Of a DNA stretch of 64,000 bases, positions 51,901 through 64,000 are shown piece after piece. A program made the position numbers and the translations under genes. The DNA is taken from NCBI GenBank assembly GCA_963580455.1, contig OY756972.1, positions 10,121,001 through 10,185,000 on the forward strand. Direction: 5' to 3'. The notes beneath the pieces were generated by a model. It saw nothing but the letters and a program-made list of their open reading frames with translations. It was not told the origin of the DNA and searched no databases. Origin of the DNA: Euonymus europaeus. Its lineage: Eukaryota > Streptophyta > Magnoliopsida > Celastrales > Celastraceae. The first letter of the stretch is position 1. Every line of letters starts with the position of its first letter.

Positions 51901-54900
51901 TTTCTATGACAAATGGACAAAACCGTTACAAGCTCCTCCATAGAGAGGGTTGAGCAACTTCGGACCATCAAAGTTGCTCTTTGTACACTTTTTATTGTTC
52001 TTGTATGTCAAATTTTATGACTATAAGCTTGCTAGATTATTTCAATTCCAAAATATCAACTTTCTATGACAAACGGACAAAACCGTTAAAAGCTCTTTCA
52101 TAGAGAGAGTTGAGCAAATTCGGACTATCAAAGATGCGCGGTGCACACTTCTCATTGTTCTTCGAATTGAAATTTTACGAGTATAAGTTTCCTAGATTAT
52201 TTCGATGGCAAAGCACCAACTTTCAATGATAAATGGAGAAAACCGTTAAAAGCTCCTCCATAAAGAGAGTTGACCAAGTTCGAACGACCAAATTTGCTCG
52301 GCGTACACTTTTTACAATTCTTCTATGTCAAATTTTACGAGTATAAGTTTCGTAGATTTTTTCGATACCAAAACACCAACTTTCTATAATAAATGGAAAA
52401 AACCATTAAAAGCTCCTCCATAGAGAGAGTTGAGCAAGTTCGGACCATAAAAGTTGTTCGAGGTGCACCTTTTACGATTCTTCTATGTCAAATTTTACGA
52501 GTATGGGCTTCCTAGATTATTTCGATGACAAAACACCAACTTTCTACGACGAATGGACAGAACAGCTAAAAGCTCCACCATAGAGAGTGTTGAGCAACTT
52601 CCGACCATCAAAGTCGCTCGGGATACACTTTTTATTGTTCCTCTATGACAAATTTTATGAGTATAAGCTTCCAAGATTATTTCGATTGAAAAACACCAAC
52701 TTTCGATAACAAATTGGCAAAACCGTTAAAAGCTCCTTCATAGAGAGAGTTGAGCAACATCGGAACATCAAAGTTGCTTGGTGTACAATTTTTATTGTTC
52801 TTATATGTCAAATTTTATGAGTATAAGCTTCCTAGATTATTTCGATGCCAAAACACAAACTTTGTATGAGAAATGGACAAAATCGTTAAAAGCTCCTCCA
52901 TAGAGAGAGTTGAGCAACTTCGGACCATCAAATTTTCTCTATGTACACTTTTTATTGTTTTTCTATGTCAAATTTTATGAATACAAGCTTCCAAGATTAT
53001 TTCGATTCCAAAACACCAACTTTCTATGACAAATGGACAAAACCGCCAAAAGCTCCTCCATAGAGAGGGTTGAGCAACTTCGGACCATTAAATTTGCTCT
53101 ATGTAAACTTTTTATTGTTCTTGTATGTCAAATTTTACGAGTACAAGCTTCCTAGATTATTTCGATGCCAAAACACCAACTTTCTATCACAAATGGATAA
53201 AACCGTTAAAAGCCCCTCCATAGGGAGAGTTGAGCAACTGCGCACCATCAAAGTTGCTCGGTGTACACTTTTTATTGTTCTTCTGTGTCAAATTTTACGA
53301 GTATAAGCTTCCTAGATTATTTCGATTCCAAAACACCAACTTTCTATGACAAATAGACAAAATCGTTAAAAGCTCCTCCATAGAGAGGGTTGACCTAGTT
53401 CAGACAACCAAAGTTGCTCGGAGTATACTTTTTACAATTGTTCTATATCAGATTTTACGAGTGTAGGCTTGCAAGATTATTTCCATGCCAAAACACCAAC
53501 TTTCTATGACAAAGGGACAAAATTGTTAAAAGATTCTCCATAGAGAGAGTTGAGCAACTTCGAACCATCAAAGTTGCTCAGAACAACCTTTTTTTTGTTC
53601 TTCTATGTCAAAATTTACGAGTATAAGCTTCCTAGATTATTTCGATGACAAAACATCAACTTTCTACGAAAAATGGACAAAACTGTTAAAAGCTCCTCCA
53701 TAGAGAGAGTTGTGCAACTTCGGACCATCAAAACTGCTCGGTGTACATTTTTTATTGTTCTTCAATGTCAAATTTTACGAGTATAAGCTTCCTAGATTAT
53801 TTCAATTCCAAAACACCAACTTTCTATGACAAACGAACAAAACCGTTAAAAGCTCCTCCATAGAGAGAGTTGAGCAACTTCGGACCATCCAAGTTTCTCG
53901 GTGCACACTTTTCATTTTTCTTCTAATTGAAATTTTACGAGTATAATTTTCCTAGTTTATTTCGATGGCAAACCACTAACTTTCAATGATAAATGGACAA
54001 AACCATTAAAAGCTTCTCCATAGAGAGAGTTGACTAAGTTCGAACGACCAAATTTGCTCGGCGTACACTTTTTACAATTCTTCTATCTCAAATTTTACGA
54101 GTATAAGCTTCCTAGAATTTTTCGATACCACAACAACAACATTCTATGACAAATGGACATAACCGTTAAAAGCTCCTCCATAGAGAGAGTTGAGCAACTT
54201 CAGACCATCCAAGTTGCTCGGTGCACACTTTTCATTTTTCTTCAAATTGAAATTTTACGAGTATAAGTTTCCTAGTTTATTTCGATGGTAAACCACTAAC
54301 TTTCAATGATAAATGGACAAAACCGTTAAAAGCTTCTCCATAGAGAGACTTGACTAAGTTCGAACGACCAAATTTGCTCGGCGTACACTTTTTACAATTC
54401 TTCTATGTCAAATTTTACGAGTATAAGCTTACTAGAATTTTTCGATACCACAACAACAACATTCTATGACAAATGGACATAACCGTTAAAAGCTCCTTCA
54501 TAGAGAGAGTTGAGCAACTTCGGACCATCAAAGATGCGCGGTGCACACTTTTCATTGTTCTTCGAATTGAAATTTTACGAGTATAAATTTCCTAGATTAT
54601 TTCGATGTCAAAGCACCAACTTTCAATGATAGATGGACAAAACCGTTAAAAGCTCCTCCATAGAGATAGTTGACCAAGTTCGAACGACAAAATTTGCTCG
54701 ATGTACACTTTTTACAATTATTCTATGTCAAATTTTACGAGTATAAGCTTCGTAGATTTTTTCGATACCAAAACACCAACTTTCTATAATAAATGGACAA
54801 AACTATTAAAAGCTACTCCATAGAGAGGGTTGAGCAACTTCGGACCATCAAAGTCGCTCGGGATACACTTTTTATTGTTCTTGTATGTCAAATTTTACGA

Positions 54901-56640
54901 GTCTAAGCTTCCTAGATTATTTCGATGACAAAACACCAACTTTCTATGAGAAATGGACAAAACCAAAAAAAGCTCCTCCATAGAGATACCTGAGCAACTT
55001 CGGACAATTAAAGTTACTCGGTGCGGTGTACACCTTTTATTGTTCTTCTATGTCATATTTTATGAGTATAAGCTTCCCAGATTATTTCTATGCCAAAACA
55101 CCAACTTTTTATTAGAAATGGACAAAACCGATAAAAGCTCCTCCATAGAGAGAGTTGAGCAACTTCGGACCATCAAAGTTCCTCGGTGTACACCTTTTAT
55201 TGTTCTTCTATGTCAAATTTTATGAGTATAAGCTTCCTAGATTATTTCTATGCCAAAACAACAACTTTTTATGAGAAATGAACAAAACCGTTAAAAGCTC
55301 CTCCATAGAGAGAGTTGAGTATTTTCGGACCATCAAAGTTGCTCGGTATACACTTTTTATTGTTGTTCTATGTCAAATTTTATGAGTATAAGCTACCTAG
55401 ATTATTTCGATGCCAAAACACCAACTTTCTATGACAAATGGACAAAACCGTTAAAAGCTTCTCCATAGAGAGAGTTGAGCAACTTCGGACCATCAATGTT
55501 GCTCGGTGTGCACTATTTATTGTTCTTCTATGTCGAATTTTACGAGTATATGTTTCCTAGATCATTTCGATGCCAAAACACCAGCTTTCTATGACAAAGG
55601 GACAAAACCCTTAAAAGCTCCTCCATAGAGAGGGTTGAGCAACTTCAGACCATAAAAGTTGTTCGAGGTGCACCTTTTACGATTCTTCTATGTCAAATTT
55701 TACGAGTATGGGCTTCCTAGATTATTTCTATGCCAAAACACAAACTTTGTATGACAAATGGACAAAATCGTTACAAGCACCTCCATAGAGAGAGTTGAGC
55801 AACTTCGGACCATCAAATTTGCTCTATGTACACTTTTTATTGTTTTTCTATGTAAAATTTTATGAATACAAGCTTCCAAAATTATTTCGATTCCAAAACA
55901 CCAACTTTCTATGACAAATGGACAAAACCGCCAAAAACTCCTCCATTGAGAGGGTTGAGCAACTTCGGACCATCAAATTTTCTCTATGTATACTTTTTAT
56001 TGTTCTTGTATGTCAAATTTTACGAGTACAAGCTTCCTAGATTATTTCGATGCCAAAACACCAACTTTCTACGACAGATGGATAAAACCGTTAAAAGCCC
56101 CTCCATAGGGAGAGTTGAGCAACTGCGCACCATCAAAGTTGCTCGGTGTACACTTTTTATTGTTCTTCTATGTCAAATTTTACGAGTATAAGCTTCCTAG
56201 ATTGTTTCGACTCCAAAACACCAACTTTCTATGACAAATGGATAAAACCGTTAAAAGCTCATCCATAGAGAGAGTTGAGCAACTTCGGACCATCAAAGCT
56301 GCTCAGTGTACACTTTTTATTGTTCTTCTATGTCAAATTTTACGAGTATAAGCTTCCTAAATCATTTCGATGCCAAAACACCAGCTTTCTATGACAAATG
56401 GACAAAACCGTTAAAAGCTCCTCCATAGAGAGGGTTGAGCAACTTCGGACCATCAAAGTTGCTCTTTGTACACTTTTTATTGTTCTTGTATGTCAAATTT
56501 TATGAGTATAAGCTTGCTAGATTATTTCGATGCCAAAACACCAACTTTCTATGACAAATGGATAAAACCATTAAAAGCTCCTCCATAGAGAGAGTTGAGC
56601 AATTTCGGACCATCAAAGCTACTCGGTGAACACTTTTTAT
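48921..56640 (+). repeat. Satellite mosaic with a shared 1.5-kb block and 2-mer repeats
   Basis: About 48 monomers. The block 50155-51720 recurs at about 55760-57330 (offset 5605 bp) with nearly identical sequence, including CCATTGAGAGGG and CGAATTTAACTTTTACG. A 960-bp offset links about 51070-51700 with 52030-52660. A 320-bp dimer (ATAACCGTTAAAAGC with CGAACGACCAAATTTGCTCGG) is repeated at about 53900-54540. At about 55017 a 5-bp duplication (CGGTGCGGTG) makes a 165-bp monomer. Confidence 0.78.
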
Positions 56641-59600
56641 TGTTCTTCTATGTCAAATTTTACGAGTATAAGCTTCCTAGATTATTTCAATTCCAAAATA
56701 TCAACTTTCTATGACAAACGGACAAAACCGTTAAAAGCTCTTTCATAGAGAGAGTTGAGGAACTTCGGACTATCAAAGATGCGCGGTGCACACTTCTCAT
56801 TGTTCTTCGAATTTAACTTTTACGAGTATAAGTTTCCTAGATTATTTCGATGGCAAAGCACCAAATTTCAATGATAAATGGACAAAACCGTTAAAAACTC
56901 CTCCATAAAGAGAGTTGACCAAGTTCGAACGACCAAATTGGCTCGGCGTACACTTTTTACAATTCTTCTATGTCAAATTTTACGAGTATAAGTTTCGTAG
57001 ATTTTTTCGATACCAAAACACCAACTTTCTATAATAAATGGAAAAAACCATTAAAAGCTCCACCATAGAGAGAGTTGAGCAACTTCCGACCATCAAAGTC
57101 GCTCGGGATACACTTTTTATTGTTCCTCTATGTCAAATTTTATGAGTATAAGCTTCCAAGATTATTTCGATTCAAAAACACCAACTTTCTATGACAAATT
57201 GGCAAAACCGTTAAAAGCTCCTTCATAGAGAGAGTTGAGCAACATCGAAACATCAAAGTTGCTTGGTGTACAATTTTTATTGTTCTTCTATGTCAAATTT
57301 TACGAGTATGGGCTTCCTAGATTATTTCGATGCCAAAACACAAACTTTGTATGACAAATGGACAAAATCGTTAAAAGCACCTCCATAGAGAGAGTTGAGC
57401 AACTTCGGACCATCAAATTTGCTCCATGTACACTTTTTATTGTTTTTCTATGTAAAATTTTATGAATACAAGCTTCCAAAATTATTTCGATTCCAAAACA
57501 CCAACTTTCTATGACAAATGGACAAAACCGCCAAAAACTCCTCCATAGAGAGGGTTGAGCAACTTCGGACCATCAAATTTGCTCTAGTAAACTTTTTATT
57601 GTTCTTGTATGTCAAATTTTACGAGTACAAGCTTCCTAGATTATTTCGATGCCAAAACACCAACTTTCTACGACAGATGGATAAAACCGGTAAAAGCCCC
57701 TCCATAGGGAGAGTTCAGCTACTGCGTACCATCAAAGTTGCTCGGTGTACACTTTTTATTGTTCTTCTATGTCAAATTTTACGAGTATAAGCTTCCTAGA
57801 TTATTTCGACTCCAAAACACCAACTTTCTATGACAAATGGATAAAACCGTTAAAAGCTCATCCATAGAGAGAGTTGAGCAACTTCGGACCATCAAAGCTG
57901 CTCGGTGTACACTTTTTATTGTTCTTCTATGTCAAATTTTACGAGTATAAGCTTCCTAAATCATTTCGATGCCAAAACACCAGCTTTCTATGACAAATGG
58001 ACAAAACCGTTAAAAGCTCCTCCATAGAGAGGGTTGAGCAACTTCGGACCATCAAAGTTGCTCTTTGAACACTTTTTATTGTTCTTGTATGTCAAATTTT
58101 ATGAGTATAAGCTTGCTAGATTATTTCGATGCCAAAACACCAACTTTTTATGACAAATGGATAAAACCATTAAAAGCTCCTCCATAGAGAGAGTTGAGCA
58201 ATTTCGGACCATCAAAGCTACTCGGTGCACACTTTTTATTGTTCTTCTATGTCAAATTTTACGAGTATAAGGTTCCTAGATTATTTCAATTCCAAAATAT
58301 CAACTTTCTATGACAAACGGACAAAACCGTTAAAAGCTCTTTCATAGAGAGAGTTGAGCAACTTCGGACTATCAAAGATGCGCGGTGCACACTTCTCATT
58401 GTTCTTCGAATTGAAATTTTATGAGTATAAGTTTCCTAGATTATTTCGACGGCAAAGCACCAACTTTCAATGATAAATGGAAAAAACCGTTAAAAACTCC
58501 TCCACAAAGAGAGTTGACCAAGTTCGAACGACCAAATTGGCTCGGCGTACACTTTTTACAATTCTTCTATGTCAAATTTTACGAGTATAAGTTTCGTAGA
58601 TTTTTTCGATACCAAAACACCAACTTTCTATAATAAATGGAAAAACCCATTAACAGCTCCTCCATAGAGAGAGTTGAGCAACTTCGGACCATAAAAGTTG
58701 TTCGAGGTGCACCTTTTACGATTCTACTATGTCAAATTTTACGAGTATGGGCTTCCTAGATTATTTCGATGACAAAACACCAGCTTTCTATGACGAATGG
58801 ACAGAACAGCTAAAAGCTCCACCATAGAGAGTGTTGAGCAACATCCGACCATCAAAGTCGCTCGGGATACACTTTTTATTGTTCCTCTATGTCAAATTTT
58901 ATGAGTATAAGCTTCCAAGATTATTTCGATTCAAAAACACCAACTTTCTATGACAAATTGGCAAAACCGTTAAAAGCTCCTTCATAGAGAGAGTTGAGCA
59001 ACATCGGAACATCAAAGTTGCTTGGTGTACAATTTTTATTGTTCTTATATGTCAAATTTTACGAGTACGGGCTTCCTAGATTATTTCTATGCCAAAACAC
59101 AAACTTTGTATGACAAATGGACAAAATCGTTACAAGCACCTCCATAGAGAGAGTTGAGCAACTTCGGACCATCAAATTTGCTCTATGTACACTTTTCATT
59201 GTTTTTCTATGTAAAATTTTATGAATACAAGCTTCCAAAATTATTTCGATTCCAAAACACCAACTTTCTATGACAAATGGAGAAAACCGCCAAAAACTCC
59301 TCCATAGAGAGGGTTGAGCAACTTCGGACCATCAAATTTGCTCTATGTAAACTTTTTATTGTTCTTGTATGTCAAATTTTACGAGTACAAGCTTCCTAGA
59401 TTATTTCGATGCCAAAACACCAACTTTCTACGACAGATGGATAAAACCGTTAAAAGCCCCTCCATAGGGAGAGTTGAGCAACTGCGCACCATCAAAGTTG
59501 CTCGGTGTACACTTTTTATTGTTCTTCTATGTCAAATTTTACGAGTATAAGCTTCCTAGATTATTTCAATTCCAAAATATCAACTTTCTATGACAAACGG

Positions 59601-62600
59601 ACAAAACCGTTAAAAGCTCTTTCATAGAGAGAGTTGAGGAACTTCGGACTATCAAAGATGCGCGGTGCACACTTCTCATTGTTCTTCGAATTTAACTTTT
59701 ACGAGTATAAGTTTCCTAGATTATTTCGATGGCAAAGCACCAAATTTCAATGATAAATGGACAAAACCGTTAAAAACTCCTCCATAAAGAGAGTTGACCA
59801 AGTTCGAACGACCAAATTGGCTCGGCGTACACTTTTTACAATTCTTCTATGTCAAATTTTACGAGTATAAGTTTCGTAGATTTTTTCGATACCAAAACAC
59901 CAACTTTCTATAATAAATGGAAAAAACCATTAAAAGCTCCACCATAGAGAGAGTTGAGCAACTTCCGACCATCAAAGTCGCTCGGGATACACTTTTTATT
60001 GTTCCTCTATGTCAAATTTTATGAGTATAAGCTTCCAAGATTATTTCGATTCAAAAACACCAACTTTCTATGACAAATTGGCAAAACCGTTAAAAGCTCC
60101 TTCATAGAGAGAGTTGAGCAACATCGAAACATCAAAGTTGCTTGGTGTACAATTTTTATTGTTCTTCTATGTCAAATTTTACGAGTATGGGCTTCCTAGA
60201 TTATTTCGATGCCAAAACACAAACTTTGTATGACAAATGGACAAAATCGTTAAAAGCACCTCCATAGAGAGAGTTGAGCAACTTCGGACCATCAAATTTG
60301 CTCCATGTACACTTTTTATTGTTTTTCTATGTAAAATTTTATGAATACAAGCTTCCAAAATTATTTCGATTCCAAAACACCAACTTTCTATGACAAATGG
60401 ACAAAACCGCCAAAAACTCCTCCATAGAGAGGGTTGAGCAACTTCGGACCATCAAATTTGCTCTAGTAAACTTTTTATTGTTCTTGTATGTCAAATTTTA
60501 CGAGTACAAGCTTCCTAGATTATTTCGATGCCAAAACACCAACTTTCTACGACAGATGGATAAAACCGGTAAAAGCCCCTCCATAGGGAGAGTTCAGCTA
60601 CTGCGTACCATCAAAGTTGCTCGGTGTACACTTTTTATTGTTCTTCTATGTCAAATTTTACGAGTATAAGCTTCCTAGATTATTTCGACTCCAAAACACC
60701 AACTTTCTATGACAAATGGATAAAACCGTTAAAAGCTCATCCATAGAGAGAGTTGAGCAACTTCGGACCATCAAAGCTGCTCGGTGTACACTTTTTATTG
60801 TTCTTCTATGTCAAATTTTACGAGTATAAGCTTCCTAAATCATTTCGATGCCAAAACACCAGCTTTCTATGACAAATGGACAAAACCGTTAAAAGCTCCT
60901 CCATAGAGAGGGTTGAGCAACTTCGGACCATCAAAGTTGCTCTTTGAACACTTTTTATTGTTCTTGTATGTCAAATTTTATGAGTATAAGCTTGCTAGAT
61001 TATTTCGATGCCAAAACACCAACTTTTTATGACAAATGGATAAAACCATTAAAAGCTCCTCCATAGAGAGAGTTGAGCAATTTCGGACCATCAAAGCTAC
61101 TCGGTGCACACTTTTTATTGTTCTTCTATGTCAAATTTTACGAGTATAAGGTTCCTAGATTATTTCAATTCCAAAATATCAACTTTCTATGACAAACGGA
61201 CAAAACCGTTAAAAGCTCTTTCATAGAGAGAGTTGAGCAACTTCGGACTATCAAAGATGCGCGGTGCACACTTCTCATTGTTCTTCGAATTGAAATTTTA
61301 TGAGTATAAGTTTCCTAGATTATTTCGACGGCAAAGCACCAACTTTCAATGATAAATGGAAAAAACCGTTAAAAACTCCTCCACAAAGAGAGTTGACCAA
61401 GTTCGAACGACCAAATTGGCTCGGCGTACACTTTTTACAATTCTTCTATGTCAAATTTTACGAGTATAAGTTTCGTAGATTTTTTCGATACCAAAACACC
61501 AACTTTCTATAATAAATGGAAAAACCCATTAACAGCTCCTCCATAGAGAGAGTTGAGCAACTTCGGACCATAAAAGTTGTTCGAGGTGCACCTTTTACGA
61601 TTCTACTATGTCAAATTTTACGAGTATGGGCTTCCTAGATTATTTCGATGACAAAACACCAGCTTTCTATGACGAATGGACAGAACAGCTAAAAGCTCCA
61701 CCATAGAGAGTGTTGAGCAACATCCGACCATCAAAGTCGCTCGGGATACACTTTTTATTGTTCCTCTATGTCAAATTTTATGAGTATAAGCTTCCAAGAT
61801 TATTTCGATTCAAAAACACCAACTTTCTATGACAAATTGGCAAAACCGTTAAAAGCTCCTTCATAGAGAGAGTTGAGCAACATCGGAACATCAAAGTTGC
61901 TTGGTGTACAATTTTTATTGTTCTTATATGTCAAATTTTACGAGTACGGGCTTCCTAGATTATTTCTATGCCAAAACACAAACTTTGTATGACAAATGGA
62001 CAAAATCGTTACAAGCACCTCCATAGAGAGAGTTGAGCAACTTCGGACCATCAAATTTGCTCTATGTACACTTTTCATTGTTTTTCTATGTAAAATTTTA
62101 TGAATACAAGCTTCCAAAATTATTTCGATTCCAAAACACCAACTTTCTATGACAAATGGAGAAAACCGCCAAAAACTCCTCCATAGAGAGGGTTGAGCAA
62201 CTTCGGACCATCAAATTTGCTCTATGTAAACTTTTTATTGTTCTTGTATGTCAAATTTTACGAGTACAAGCTTCCTAGATTATTTCGATGCCAAAACACC
62301 AACTTTCTACGACAGATGGATAAAACCGTTAAAAGCCCCTCCATAGGGAGAGTTGAGCAACTGCGCACCATCAAAGTTGCTCGGTGTACACTTTTTATTG
62401 TTCTTCTATGTCAAATTTTACGAGTATAAGCTTCCTAGATTATTTCAATTCCAAAATATCAACTTTCTATGACAAACGGACAAAACCGTTAAAAGCTCTT
62501 TCATAGAGAGAGTTGAGGAACTTCGGACTATCAAAGATGCGCGGTGCACACTTCTCATTGTTCTTCGAATTTAACTTTTACGAGTATAAGTTTCCTAGAT

Positions 62601-64000
62601 TATTTCGATGGCAAAGCACCAAATTTCAATGATAAATGGACAAAACCGTTAAAAACTCCTCCATAAAGAGAGTTGACCAAGTTCGAACGACCAAATTGGC
62701 TCGGCGTACACTTTTTACAATTCTTCTATGTCAAATTTTACGAGTATAAGTTTCGTAGATTTTTTCGATACCAAAACACCAACTTTCTATAATAAATGGA
62801 AAAAACCATTAAAAGCTCCACCATAGAGAGAGTTGAGCAACTTCCGACCATCAAAGTCGCTCGGGATACACTTTTTATTGTTCCTCTATGTCAAATTTTA
62901 TGAGTATAAGCTTCCAAGATTATTTCGATTCAAAAACACCAACTTTCTATGACAAATTGGCAAAACCGTTAAAAGCTCCTTCATAGAGAGAGTTGAGCAA
63001 CATCGAAACATCAAAGTTGCTTGGTGTACAATTTTTATTGTTCTTCTATGTCAAATTTTACGAGTATGGGCTTCCTAGATTATTTCGATGCCAAAACACA
63101 AACTTTGTATGACAAATGGACAAAATCGTTAAAAGCACCTCCATAGAGAGAGTTGAGCAACTTCGGACCATCAAATTTGCTCCATGTACACTTTTTATTG
63201 TTTTTCTATGTAAAATTTTATGAATACAAGCTTCCAAAATTATTTCGATTCCAAAACACCAACTTTCTATGACAAATGGACAAAACCGCCAAAAACTCCT
63301 CCATAGAGAGGGTTGAGCAACTTCGGACCATCAAATTTGCTCTAGTAAACTTTTTATTGTTCTTGTATGTCAAATTTTACGAGTACAAGCTTCCTAGATT
63401 ATTTCGATGCCAAAACACCAACTTTCTACGACAGATGGATAAAACCGGTAAAAGCCCCTCCATAGGGAGAGTTCAGCTACTGCGTACCATCAAAGTTGCT
63501 CGGTGTACACTTTTTATTGTTCTTCTATGTCAAATTTTACGAGTATAAGCTTCCTAGATTATTTCGACTCCAAAACACCAACTTTCTATGACAAATGGAT
63601 AAAACCGTTAAAAGCTCATCCATAGAGAGAGTTGAGCAACTTCGGACCATCAAAGCTGCTCGGTGTACACTTTTTATTGTTCTTCTATGTCAAATTTTAC
63701 GAGTATAAGCTTCCTAAATCATTTCGATGCCAAAACACCAGCTTTCTATGACAAATGGACAAAACCGTTAAAAGCTCCTCCATAGAGAGGGTTGAGCAAC
63801 TTCGGACCATCAAAGTTGCTCTTTGAACACTTTTTATTGTTCTTGTATGTCAAATTTTATGAGTATAAGCTTGCTAGATTATTTCGATGCCAAAACACCA
63901 ACTTTTTATGACAAATGGATAAAACCATTAAAAGCTCCTCCATAGAGAGAGTTGAGCAATTTCGGACCATCAAAGCTACTCGGTGCACACTTTTTATTGT
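56641..64000 (+). repeat. 18-mer higher-order repeat (2879 bp), two and a half copies
   Basis: The sequence from about 56641 returns after exactly 2879 bp: units of about 56641-59519, 59520-62398 and 62399-64000 (cut by the window end). The length is 18 x 160 minus 1 because of one diagnostic deletion, GCTCTAGTAAAC for GCTCTATGTAAAC, at about 57584, 60463 and 63342. I saw no differences between copies in the lines I aligned. Other diagnostic words are GAAAAACCCATTAACAGC, GATTCTACTATG and GCTCTTTGAACAC. Confidence 0.92.

Larger units (their letters stand above)
33015..64000 (+). repeat. 160-bp satellite array, right arm (about 194 monomers)
   Basis: The same monomer, in the same orientation, resumes immediately after the LTR insertion and runs to the window end, so the array continues beyond it. 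Compared with most of the left arm, the linker is more often TTCTTCTATG or TTCTTGTATG, and many monomers read GATTCC where left-arm ones read GATGCC. Indels are scattered, especially at 36.7-38.3 kb. Higher-order repeats of 24 monomers (3840 bp) and 18 monomers (2879 bp) are visible. Confidence 0.97.

Noticed and set aside
1426..63548. Some 50 small open frames with related peptides (for example YVKFYEYKLPRLFRCQ)
   Set aside because: All lie in satellite monomers, differ by substitutions that track the monomer variants, lack any domain, and are explained by loss of one stop per monomer. Not annotated as genes.
1..64000. CRISPR-like regular repetition
   Set aside because: The repeating unit is 160 bp with no unique spacers; the whole unit is repeated, as in satellite DNA.

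Overview
This window is almost entirely one plant-type satellite DNA: a tandem array of an AT-rich monomer of about 160 bp (about 36% G+C in the copy I counted), all in the same orientation. It fills 1-30788 and 33015-64000, about 386 monomers in total. I find no protein-coding gene, rRNA, tRNA or CRISPR array. The many short open frames are by-products of the satellite: 160 is not a multiple of 3, and each forward frame has only one regular stop per monomer. The array size, the higher-order structure and a plant-like LTR insertion point to a flowering-plant nuclear genome, in pericentromeric, centromeric or other heterochromatin. The species cannot be named from the sequence alone.

Layout. 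Left arm (1-30788): mostly monomers whose linker reads TTCTTATATG. They are grouped into higher-order repeats (HORs): a 6/7-mer block (1.1-3.4 kb), four copies of an 8-mer of 1280/1281 bp (6.7-11.8 kb), a mosaic containing a block that recurs at multiples of 24 monomers (5.6, 13.3 and 17.1 kb), and a 14-mer HOR of 2240 bp with two internally shortened copies (19.8-27.6 kb). From about 28.7 kb the array changes to monomers with a TTCTTCTATG linker, more divergence and more indels.

At 30789-33014 a 2226-bp TG...CA element interrupts a monomer. It is flanked by a 5-bp target duplication (GACAA/GGCAA, one base diverged) and has no visible internal retroelement genes, so it reads as a solo LTR, probably of a Ty3/gypsy element on the minus strand. 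A related monomer at about 36.2 kb gives the uninterrupted sequence of the site. The LTR contains a 181-bp tandem duplication.

Right arm (33015-64000): diverged monomers with indels (33.0-38.9 kb), a 24-mer HOR of 3840 bp (40.7-48.9 kb) with a nested 800-bp duplication, a mosaic (48.9-56.6 kb), and an 18-mer HOR of 2879 bp (56.6-64.0 kb) whose copies look essentially identical. This suggests recent amplification, or needs an assembly check.

Nothing here works as a gene system. The interest lies in the satellite's architecture: a 9-bp perfect dyad in the typical monomer, helically phased A-tracts, in-register recombination junctions, and a change of monomer type near the retroelement scar.
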